NCBI GenBank assembly: GCA_965363755.1 | Contig: CBDTVL010000076.1 | Location: 1 to 14,467, forward strand | Reading direction: 5' to 3' | Source of the DNA: JL08 sp965363755 | GTDB taxonomy: Bacteria; Pseudomonadota; Alphaproteobacteria; Rhodobacterales; Rhodobacteraceae | DNA: 14,467 nucleotides | Shown here: positions 6,971-13,717 of the stretch, in pieces | Layout of the letters: each line of letters begins with the position of its first letter | How positions within the stretch are numbered: position 1 is the first letter of the stretch | Program-made: the position numbers and the translations under genes | Notes under the pieces: generated by a model | Seen by the model: only the letters and a program-made list of their open reading frames with translations | The model's database searches: none | Told to the model about the DNA's origin: nothing

Positions 6971-7761
6971 TTGCGTGCAAAGGGCAGGAACAAGGACCAG
7001 CCAAGGCGGCTGGGTCGATCATCTTGCCACTCCAGACCAATCTGCATGGCATCATGGCCAGCTTCAGGCTGGGCGACATAGGTTCCAAGCAGGTGGTCCC
7101 AGACAGATAGCGCAAACCCATAATTGCTGTCATGTTCGTTCTGGTGCACCGAATGATGCACGCGGTGCATGTCGGGAGTAACCAGCACTTTGCGCAGCAC
7201 AGCATCAAGAGCCAGAGGCAGTCGGAGATTGGCATGGTTGAACATTGCCGTTCCGTTCAACAGGATCTCAAACAAGACAACCGCAAGTGCAGCAGGCCCC
7301 AAAAGGTAAATCAACCCGATTTTCAGCACCATCGACAATGCGATCTCGACCGGATGAAAACGGATTGCAGTGGTTACATCAATGTCGACATCAGCATGAT
7401 GCACCCGGTGCAGTCGCCACAAGACAGGTATTTTGTGGGTAATCAGGTGTTGTAGCCAAATGGCAAAGTCGAGAATCAGAATCGACAGGATGATCTCGAC
7501 CCAAGAGGGCCAAGAAAGCATATTGAACAGGCCCCACCCTTGGGTGCTGGCGTCGATTGCTGCCCCCACAGCCAGTAAGGGGAGTGCAAATGCCATGACG
7601 CGCAGTGTCAGAGTATTCAGAACTGTGATGCTCCAATTTGTCACCCAACGTGTGCTGCGAGGCTGGCTGCGCGCACGTCGAGGCGCAAGGGCCTCGAGCG
7701 CGGCAAACAGCGCAAAAAGGCCTATAAAAACAGCAAGGCGTATAATGGCTTCGTGTTCCAT
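6967..7761 (-). CDS. Sterol desaturase / fatty-acid hydroxylase family membrane protein
   Basis: This 264-residue integral membrane protein belongs to the di-iron fatty-acid hydroxylase superfamily. Hydrophobic segments lie at about 5-27, 48-68, 88-104 and 141-168. The histidine clusters that bind the two irons are present: HLITH (105-109), HRVHH (118-122), FHPVEI (135-140, His136), NHANL (175-179) and HRVHHSVHQNEHDSNYG (199-215). Such enzymes use O2 and an electron donor to hydroxylate or desaturate lipids, sterols or carotenoids. The substrate here is not clear; a lipid is most likely because sterol and carotenoid genes are absent nearby. The ATG at 7761 follows a 56-base gap after argB, and the 3' end overlaps the iron-sulfur gene by four bases. 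That partner could be its reductant, which is an inference. Confidence 0.88.
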   Translation of the reverse strand: MEHEAIIRLAVFIGLFALFAALEALAPRRARSQPRSTRWVTNWSITVLNTLTLRVMAFALPLLAVGAAIDASTQGWGLFNMLSWPSWVEIILSILILDFAIWLQHLITHKIPVLWRLHRVHHADVDIDVTTAIRFHPVEIALSMVLKIGLIYLLGPAALAVVLFEILLNGTAMFNHANLRLPLALDAVLRKVLVTPDMHRVHHSVHQNEHDSNYGFALSVWDHLLGTYVAQPEAGHDAMQIGLEWQDDRPSRLGWSLFLPFARK

Positions 7762-7817
7762 GATCCAACAGTAAGGCGTGTTCAGGCGCTTGCAAGCGAC
7801 CCGTTGACACAGTTGCG

Positions 7818-8681
7818 TCAGTCGGGCCGGATCAGGCTGCCAGCCCCATGCTCGGTAAACAGCTCCAACAAACAGGCATTGGGTGCCCGGCCGTCCAGAA
7901 TGACAACCGCACGCACGCCGCCATCAATGGCCTCAAGCGCTGTTTCGGTTTTGGGGATCATCCCGCCTGCGATGGTGCCATCCGCTGTCATCGAGCGGAT
8001 CTGACCGGCCTTGAGTTCGGTCACCACATCTCCGGCGGCGTTCTTGACGCCAGCAACGTCTGTCAAGAGGAGCAGGCGATCCGCCTGCAAAGCCGCCGCA
8101 ATCGCGCCCGCTGCAGTGTCACCATTGACGTTGAAGGTTTCACCGTTACGGCCGGCGCCGATAGGGGCGATGACCGGGATGGTGTTGTTGGTAAACAGGC
8201 CACGGAGAAAACCCGGGTTCATGTCCACAGGCGTGCCAACAAAACCCAGAGCAGGATCCGTTTGGTCACACACCATCAAATTGGCATCTTTTCCCGACAG
8301 CCCAATGGCGGACCCACCCTGCCGGTTAATCGCCTGAACAATGCGTTTGTTGACAAGACCAGATAGCACCATCTCTACGACCTCGACAGTCGCACGATCC
8401 GTGACCCGTTTGCCGTTCACAAACTCTGACGTGATGTCGAGCTTTTCGAGCATTGCATTGATCATCGGGCCGCCGCCATGCACAACAACCGGGTTGATCC
8501 CGACCTGCTGCATCAGCACCACATCGCGGGCGAAATCCTCCATCGCAGCATCGCTACCCATCGCATGACCACCCAACTTGATCACAACAGTTGCGTCGTC
8601 ATAGCGCTGCAGATAGGGCAGCGCTTGTGACAATGTGCGGGCGGTGGCTATCCAGTCGCGGTTCATTTCTTGCGTCTTCAT
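7818..8681 (-). CDS. argB: Acetylglutamate kinase
   Basis: The product phosphorylates N-acetyl-L-glutamate with ATP, the second step of arginine synthesis, in the cytoplasm. The 287 residues show the amino-acid kinase fold: VVIKLGGHAMG (32-42, phosphate-binding Lys35), VVVHGGGP (65-72), KRVTD (91-95, substrate Arg92), NVNGDTAAGAIA (184-195), LLLLTDVAGV (203-212) and IAGGMIPK (237-244). The N-terminal helix MNRDWIATARTLSQALPYL (6-24) and the C-terminal EHGAGSLIR (277-285) are features of the arginine-inhibited type, so feedback inhibition is expected. I chose ATG at 8681, which has AAAAGGG seven bases upstream; a TTG at 8711 would add ten residues and an ATG at 8666 would remove five. engB lies 45 bases upstream. 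Confidence 0.96.
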   Translation of the reverse strand: MKTQEMNRDWIATARTLSQALPYLQRYDDATVVIKLGGHAMGSDAAMEDFARDVVLMQQVGINPVVVHGGGPMINAMLEKLDITSEFVNGKRVTDRATVEVVEMVLSGLVNKRIVQAINRQGGSAIGLSGKDANLMVCDQTDPALGFVGTPVDMNPGFLRGLFTNNTIPVIAPIGAGRNGETFNVNGDTAAGAIAAALQADRLLLLTDVAGVKNAAGDVVTELKAGQIRSMTADGTIAGGMIPKTETALEAIDGGVRAVVILDGRAPNACLLELFTEHGAGSLIRPD

Positions 8682-8688
8682 CTGTTGA

Positions 8689-8695
8689 CCCTTTT
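8689..8695 (-). promoter_or_regulatory. Ribosome binding site deciding the argB start
   Basis: On the - strand AAAAGGG ends seven bases before the ATG at 8681. It would lie inside the gene if the in-frame TTG at 8711 were used, so it favours the shorter protein beginning MKTQEMNRDW. Confidence 0.6.
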
Positions 8696-8726
8696 GCTCA
8701 GGGTTATCCAAAACAGGTACTTAGCG

Positions 8727-9377
8727 CTATTGCATCGTTGTGATGATCGTGCGTAGCGTTGCAATTCCGTCGCCTTTTTCGGATGAGGTCATGACGATCT
8801 CGGGGTAGGCTGCCGGATGTTTGGCAAGCGCGCCGCGCACCTGATCCAGTACTTTATCCAAATCATACCCTTTGACTTTATCGGCCTTGGTCAGCACGCA
8901 TTGAAACGTGACAGCGGCACTGTCGAGTAGGGACAAGATTTCTTCGTCGACCGATTTCACCCCATGGCGGGCGTCGATGAGCACAAACGCACGCCGCAAG
9001 GTCTGACGGCCAGACAGGTACTGTTTTAGCAGCTTTTGCCATTTTTCGACCACTGGAAGAGGTGCGTTTGCATACCCATAGCCGGGCAAATCCACCAAGT
9101 AGTGGCTGTCGGCCAGCGCGAAGTAGTTGATCTCTTGCGTCCGGCCGGGCGTATTTGACGCGCGGGCCAGTCCTTTGCGCCCGGTTAACGCATTGATCAG
9201 GGTCGATTTCCCGACGTTAGACCGGCCGGCAAAACAAACCTCCATCCGGTCAGCGTCAGGAAGGCCTGACATGGCAACAACGCCTTTAACAAAATCGGTC
9301 TGGCCGGCAAAAAGCTTGCGGCCCTTTTCAGCGCTGATATCATCCGGGGCTTCGGCAAGGGGGAAAGACAACTGCAT
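8727..9377 (-). CDS. engB: Ribosome biogenesis GTP-binding protein EngB (YihA/YsxC)
   Basis: This 216-residue TRAFAC-class GTPase is needed for late assembly of the large ribosomal subunit. All G motifs are seen: G1 GRSNVGKS (51-58), the G2 region NTPGRTQ (75-81), G3 DLPGYG (96-101), G4 TKAD (163-166) and G5 SSEKGDG (198-204). The length is typical for EngB. The frame is open for 28 codons upstream inside the MOSC gene, but ATG at 9377 shares one base with the MOSC stop (TGATG) and begins the usual short N-terminus, so it is the likely start. Translation is probably coupled to the MOSC gene. Together with yidC this places two biogenesis factors in the same run. Confidence 0.95.
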   Translation of the reverse strand: MQLSFPLAEAPDDISAEKGRKLFAGQTDFVKGVVAMSGLPDADRMEVCFAGRSNVGKSTLINALTGRKGLARASNTPGRTQEINYFALADSHYLVDLPGYGYANAPLPVVEKWQKLLKQYLSGRQTLRRAFVLIDARHGVKSVDEEILSLLDSAAVTFQCVLTKADKVKGYDLDKVLDQVRGALAKHPAAYPEIVMTSSEKGDGIATLRTIITTMQ

Positions 9378-10120
9378 CACAATACCCGAACCGAATCGCC
9401 GACGGCAATCTCGCCATCTTGGATTACTTCCGCACGCACGCTGAAATCGGTATGCCCCCAATGTTCTAGCGTGCCCAGCGTGTCCGCGTCGCGAATGCCA
9501 GTATCAGGGTTTGCTGTGGTGGCAAGGCATCTGTCGGTACGTTCACGCACATGAAAAACCGCGCTTCCGATCTGCACGTGGTGGTCCATCCAGTCAAATT
9601 CTTCCCACGGCGGCACTCCGTCGAACCAGATGTTTCCCCGCCAGCGGTCGATGGACAACGGGTGATTGATGCGTTGCTCAACCGCGCGATGAGAGGCGAG
9701 GTTGCATAGGGTTACAGATGGGAAGTCGCTGTCTGTCATGCCGCGCCCCGGAACGCGAATGATCCGAGCAGATGCCGCGCGATCTTGCGGCATCAGCGGA
9801 CGCACCCAGTCAAGAAAGGCGGTCTCATCGCGATCAGGTGCAAACTGCAGGTCGGGTTGGCTGGGATGCGACAACGTCAGGGTCTCGGTGGCTTCATCCA
9901 GTTTGGCAGTGATGGCCATAAGCGCTGGCGCCTTGGACACCCGGCTGAAATTGGCGCAGGGCACCCAGCTTGATCCGTCCGCTTTTGATGCTTCGTGCGC
10001 AACGGCCCAAACGCGATCCCACGGCATGGTTCGCCCCGCACTCAGCGCAACGCGCCTTAGCGTTTCACGCCCGTGGCTTTTGATCGGATGCCGCCATATC
10101 GAGGTCACTGAGTTGGTCAT
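9377..10120 (-). CDS. MOSC domain-containing protein
   Basis: This 247-residue protein has an N-terminal beta-barrel domain marked by IWRHPIKS (8-15, the usual YPVKS block), followed by a MOSC domain with DRWRGNIW (158-165), RERTDRCLATTANPDTG (192-208) and HWGHTDFSV (220-228). Cys198 is in the position of the conserved MOSC cysteine. MOSC domains occur at the C-terminus of molybdenum cofactor sulfurases and in mARC and YcbX-type reductases, where they bind molybdenum cofactor. No fused ferredoxin or sulfurase domain is present, so its reaction is unknown. It starts with ATG at 10120, overlapping the yidC stop as ATGA, and its own stop overlaps the engB start. Confidence 0.9.
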   Translation of the reverse strand: MTNSVTSIWRHPIKSHGRETLRRVALSAGRTMPWDRVWAVAHEASKADGSSWVPCANFSRVSKAPALMAITAKLDEATETLTLSHPSQPDLQFAPDRDETAFLDWVRPLMPQDRAASARIIRVPGRGMTDSDFPSVTLCNLASHRAVEQRINHPLSIDRWRGNIWFDGVPPWEEFDWMDHHVQIGSAVFHVRERTDRCLATTANPDTGIRDADTLGTLEHWGHTDFSVRAEVIQDGEIAVGDSVRVL

Positions 10121-11937
10121 TTGGCGTCAGGCTTTTGCTTTTTCTTAAAGCCGACTTTGATATTGCCAAACACATCGGGTTTGTACCCCTGTGAGCGCAT
10201 GATCAGGTATTGCTGGGTGAACGTGATGGTGTTGTTTGCAATCCAGTACACCACAAGTCCGCTTGCAAAGCTGCCGAGCATGAACATGAATACCCAAGGC
10301 ATCCAGGCAAAGATCATCTGCTGGGTTGGGTCAGTGGGAGCAGGGTTCAGTTTTTGCTGCAGCCACATCGAGATACCCAGCAAAAGCGGCAGGATACCGA
10401 TAAACACTGTCGCGATGATTGTCCCTGGCTCAGGACCTGAAAGTGGCAGCAGCCCAAACAGGTTCATGATTGAGGTGGGGTCGGGCAAAGACAGGTCCTG
10501 AAAAGGTCCAAAGAACGGCGCCTGACGCAACTCGATGGTGACAAAAATCACTTTGTAGAGCGAAAAGAAGATCGGAATTTGCAAAAGGATTGGTACACAG
10601 CCCGAGGCCGGGTTCACTTTTTCTTTCTTATACAACTCCATCATGCCCTGCTGAAGCTTTTGCTTGTCGTCTCCAGCCGATTCCTTGAGCTCTTCCATTT
10701 TCGGCTGAAGCTCTTTCATTTTGGCCATCGAGACATAAGATTTATAGGCGAGCGGGAAGAGCAAGGCCTTGATGATCAGGGTCAGGCCGATGATCGACCA
10801 ACCCATATTGCCGACCAACTGGTTCAGATTGTGCAGCAGCCAGAAGATCGGCTTGGTCAAGAAAAAGAACCAGCCCCAGTCGATGCTGTCTATAAACCCA
10901 GGGACGCCTTCAGCTTCGTATTCGCGAATGGTTTCCCATTCCTTGGCACCGGCAAACAGTTGCGACGAAACAGCAACCGTTTGGCCCGGTTCCACTGTCT
11001 GCGTTGGTTTGACGATCTCGGTTTGGTAGATGTCGGTCTTTGCGACATATTTTGCGGTCAGCCGGAAGAGAGAGTTTTGTTCGGGAATGAGCGTCGTCAT
11101 CCAGTAATGATCGGTGAAACCTATCCATCCGTTGCTAGCGCCGTCGATGCGCTCGGCCGGTGTCCCCTCGCGGTTATCAACAGCAAAGTCAGGCATGTCA
11201 CTATAATCGATTTCAGCGAGTTTGTCGTCGGCCATCGACACCACACCTTCATGCAAGATGAAGAAATTCTTCAACTCTTGCGGTTCGCCGTGGCGTGCTA
11301 GGATGCCATAGGGCGCCATCACAGCAGCCGAATTTCCCGTGTTTTCAACGGCCTGAGTGATCTCGAACATGTACTCTTGATCAACTTCGATCGTGCGCCG
11401 GAAGATGAGACCTTTGCCATTGTCCCAAACCAGCGTGACTGGCGAGTCTGGAGTAAGGATGTCGCCATTCTCGACGGCCCATTGGGTGTTAGCGCCTGGT
11501 ACGTCCTCGGGCATCATGCCAGCACCGGCCGCCCAACCATAGAGCGCGTAGTAAGCGGACGGATCCCCAACCGGGGAAAGCAGTCTTACGATATCGGCGT
11601 CTTCTGCGCGCGAGACCCGGTAGTCAGGCAGCGATAGATCGTCGATGCGCCCGCCCAATAGCGAAATTGAGCCGATTAGGCGGGGCGTTTCGATTGGAAC
11701 GCGCGGCGCGTCGGTGAGAGCCGCGTCCTGCGTGTCGGTTCCTACAGCTGCTGTAACCGCTGTTCCGGCCGGCGCCGAGGGCGTATCGGCAGTTGGCGTC
11801 GAGCCCTCAGTCACTGCATTTGGCGTCGAGGGTGTGACAGGGTCGGGTTCGGGCGGGGGAAATAACACGAACCACACCAGGATCACGATAAAGCTGAGCG
11901 CCGTTGCAAGAATGAGGTTCTTGTTCTGATCGTCCAT
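10117..11937 (-). CDS. yidC: Membrane protein insertase YidC
   Basis: YidC inserts and folds inner-membrane proteins, alone or with SecYEG. The 606-residue protein has TM1 at about 8-26, a Pro/Thr/Ala-rich linker (27-80), the periplasmic P1 domain (about 80-345) and the conserved five-helix core (about 350-585). The core contains FWLLHNLNQLVGNMGWSII (365-383), KMKELQPKMEELK (406-418), ASGCVPILLQIPIFFSLYKV (444-463) and VVYWIANN (562-569). Lys390 occupies the place of the positive groove residue that is Arg366 in E. coli. The basic tail KKKQKPDAK may touch the ribosome. This is the Gram-negative type of YidC. It is the first gene of a coupled run with the MOSC gene and engB. Upstream are 161 bases and not rpmH-rnpA, the usual neighbours. 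Confidence 0.97.
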   Translation of the reverse strand: MDDQNKNLILATALSFIVILVWFVLFPPPEPDPVTPSTPNAVTEGSTPTADTPSAPAGTAVTAAVGTDTQDAALTDAPRVPIETPRLIGSISLLGGRIDDLSLPDYRVSRAEDADIVRLLSPVGDPSAYYALYGWAAGAGMMPEDVPGANTQWAVENGDILTPDSPVTLVWDNGKGLIFRRTIEVDQEYMFEITQAVENTGNSAAVMAPYGILARHGEPQELKNFFILHEGVVSMADDKLAEIDYSDMPDFAVDNREGTPAERIDGASNGWIGFTDHYWMTTLIPEQNSLFRLTAKYVAKTDIYQTEIVKPTQTVEPGQTVAVSSQLFAGAKEWETIREYEAEGVPGFIDSIDWGWFFFLTKPIFWLLHNLNQLVGNMGWSIIGLTLIIKALLFPLAYKSYVSMAKMKELQPKMEELKESAGDDKQKLQQGMMELYKKEKVNPASGCVPILLQIPIFFSLYKVIFVTIELRQAPFFGPFQDLSLPDPTSIMNLFGLLPLSGPEPGTIIATVFIGILPLLLGISMWLQQKLNPAPTDPTQQMIFAWMPWVFMFMLGSFASGLVVYWIANNTITFTQQYLIMRSQGYKPDVFGNIKVGFKKKQKPDAK

Positions 11938-12098
11938 AGGGGACAGCCGCCTTCTGTTGTTTTTAGCCGTTTTATTGGTCAGGCTGGTTCAACAGAGTGC
12001 GGCCCCAAAGGTCAAGCGGAATCGGGCCAAATGCTGCGCGGTGCACAGTGGGTCTTCGGTGTTAGTAGATGATCAAGCCAAAGTGTGATTGCAAATGG
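11938..12098 (-). promoter_or_regulatory. Gap upstream of yidC, probable promoter region
   Basis: These 161 bases hold no plausible gene. On the - strand a TTGACC (12010-12015) could be a -35 box, but the hexamer 17 bases on is TTGAAC, a poor -10. AGAAGG lies about 12 bases before the yidC ATG and is a somewhat distant ribosome binding site. A promoter for the yidC run is likely here because the gap is the largest in the - strand cluster, but I cannot place it exactly. Confidence 0.35.
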
Positions 12099-13646
12099 TC
12101 AGCGCGCCTTGCCACGAATACGCGGTGGATCTATTAATTTCGCTTCGTGCGCGGTGATCCAGTCCAATGTCTGGTCAAAGGGCATGGGACGGGCAATGCC
12201 AAATCCCTGAACGTGGCCACAACCCAGTTGCGCCAGTAAGGCGTGTTCGCCCACGGTCTCGACGCCTTCGGCAAGTGTTTCTAGGTTCAGTTGCTCTGCC
12301 ATTGTAAGGATCGCACCAATCATACGCTGCTGTTCCGGGTCACGATCAGCTTTCATCACAAACGAGCGGTCGATCTTGATGCGGCTGATTGAAAACCGAC
12401 GGATCGAGGCCATTGATGCTTGGCCGGTGCCAAAATCATCAAGATCAATATGGCACCCCAATTTGCTTAGACCGTTGATATTTAGCGAAATGATGTCATC
12501 AGGCGAGTCCGCGACGACGGTCTCCAGCACTTCAATGGCGAGGCGGTCCGGGGTGAGTTCAAATCGGTCCAATTCCCATTTCACCTTTTCCACAAGATGA
12601 GGGTTCGCCAATTCCGGGCCAGCAAAATTCACCGCCACTTGTGGTACATTCATGCCGGCGCTGTCCCATGCTTTTAGCGCTGTCAGTGCGTGGTACATCA
12701 TGACTTCGGCAAGCCGTTCCAGCAATCCGGTCTCTTCCATGATCGGCAGAAACTCATTCGGTGCGATCACGCCTCGCACCGGGTGGGTCCACCTTGCCAA
12801 GGCTTCGAATCCGGTGACCTTACCGGTATCTGTCGAGATTTGTGGCTGGTACCAGGGTTGGATCTGGCCGGTATTCAGGGCATTTGCGGCCTCTTCACGC
12901 AGAGTGCTGCGCGATTTTTCCTTGCGCTGCATGTCGGCAGAAAAGGCACGAATCGCTGATGGGCCGTTGCGTTGTGCGTCGTCCAATGCGGTCGCTGTTG
13001 CGTTGAGCCATGACGCCCCGGTTTTGCCAGGTGACCGGCTGCGCAGGCAAAATCCAACAGAGCAAGACATGTAAAGGGCCGTTCCATCGATCGAAACGGG
13101 CTCTTCCACAGCGGATTGCAGTCGCGTTGCCAGCTGAATGCACAATTCGAGATCAAGTTGCCGGACTGGGAGCATACAGACCGCAAATCGACAATCGCCG
13201 TAACGCGCCACGCTGTCACCATTGCGCAGGGCGGATGCAATGCGCTCGCCCGCGCGGGTCATGACCTCGTCCGCGGCGGCCTGACCATGTCGAGAGATGA
13301 GTTGTTTGAAGTCATCCAGTTCCAGTAGAAACGTTGCCGAATGATGACCCGATGTTGTGGTCAACTCAAAGACCTGATCGACGATGTCGTCAAAACCATC
13401 GCGCAGCAACAGGCCAGTCACGCTGTCGCGAGGCACTGACATGCGATCGGAGTGTTCTGTGAACCCGCCACCCAATGCGACAGCCAATGGAAGCACCAGA
13501 GCCGTACCCATCAATGCCATTTCACCTCCAATCCAGTAAGCCCCCAATGTTACCGCTGGCAAAAACGCCAACAGCGCAGGGGAGGACAAAGTAGAGCGAA
13601 GGGTCGCTTGCGTGGAATGGAGGCCACGCGTGAGGTGCCGGGACAT
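12099..13646 (-). CDS. Membrane-anchored c-di-GMP phosphodiesterase with degenerate GGDEF and intact EAL domain
   Basis: The 515-residue protein starts with one or two membrane segments (about 23-61), then a GGDEF domain (about 74-205) and a C-terminal EAL domain (about 255-500). The GGDEF signature is replaced by GDCRF (150-154), so cyclase activity is unlikely, but the RxxD product-binding site (Arg141, Asp144) is kept at the usual spacing. The EAL domain keeps EAL (281-283), Asn340, Glu372, DDFGTG (403-408), Lys424 in KIDRSF and Glu460 in AEGVET, so it should hydrolyse c-di-GMP at the inner membrane, perhaps regulated by ligand bound to the GGDEF part. No PAS or other sensor domain is seen. 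ATG at 13646 has AAAGG eight bases upstream. It lies between ttcA and yidC on the same strand, 161 bases before yidC. Confidence 0.93.
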   Translation of the reverse strand: MSRHLTRGLHSTQATLRSTLSSPALLAFLPAVTLGAYWIGGEMALMGTALVLPLAVALGGGFTEHSDRMSVPRDSVTGLLLRDGFDDIVDQVFELTTTSGHHSATFLLELDDFKQLISRHGQAAADEVMTRAGERIASALRNGDSVARYGDCRFAVCMLPVRQLDLELCIQLATRLQSAVEEPVSIDGTALYMSCSVGFCLRSRSPGKTGASWLNATATALDDAQRNGPSAIRAFSADMQRKEKSRSTLREEAANALNTGQIQPWYQPQISTDTGKVTGFEALARWTHPVRGVIAPNEFLPIMEETGLLERLAEVMMYHALTALKAWDSAGMNVPQVAVNFAGPELANPHLVEKVKWELDRFELTPDRLAIEVLETVVADSPDDIISLNINGLSKLGCHIDLDDFGTGQASMASIRRFSISRIKIDRSFVMKADRDPEQQRMIGAILTMAEQLNLETLAEGVETVGEHALLAQLGCGHVQGFGIARPMPFDQTLDWITAHEAKLIDPPRIRGKAR

Positions 13647-13663
13647 GGGGCAAGCCTTTCGAA

Positions 13664-13685
13664 CGGACGTAAAGTTACACGTCCG
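13664..13685 (-). terminator. Small hairpin between ttcA and the EAL gene
   Basis: CGGACGT (13664-13670) pairs with ACGTCCG (13679-13685) around an eight-base loop, within the 71-base gap between the ttcA stop and the EAL start. No U-run follows on the - strand, so it may be a weak terminator, a processing site or a chance inverted repeat. Confidence 0.35.
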
Positions 13686-13717
13686 GTCAAACTAGGCGTA
13701 GAGGCGTCAGGGCAGGG

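Noticed and set aside
7787..7798. Palindrome CGCTTGCAAGCG between argB and the hydroxylase gene
   Set aside because: As RNA it makes only a 4-bp stem with a six-base loop and has no U-run, so a terminator call is not supported. It could be a protein-binding site, but a single copy gives no evidence.
7848..8366. Open frame of 172 codons on the + strand opposite argB
   Set aside because: It is antisense to argB, whose motifs are unambiguous, and it has no recognisable domain.
10579..11301. Long open frame of 240 codons on the + strand inside yidC
   Set aside because: It is antisense to a clearly recognised gene, has no motif, and its composition is that of a shadow frame.
11987..12015. Possible sigma-70 promoter TTGACC-17-TTGAAC upstream of yidC on the - strand
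   Set aside because: The -10 hexamer is poor, so it is mentioned only within the region entry and not called as a promoter.
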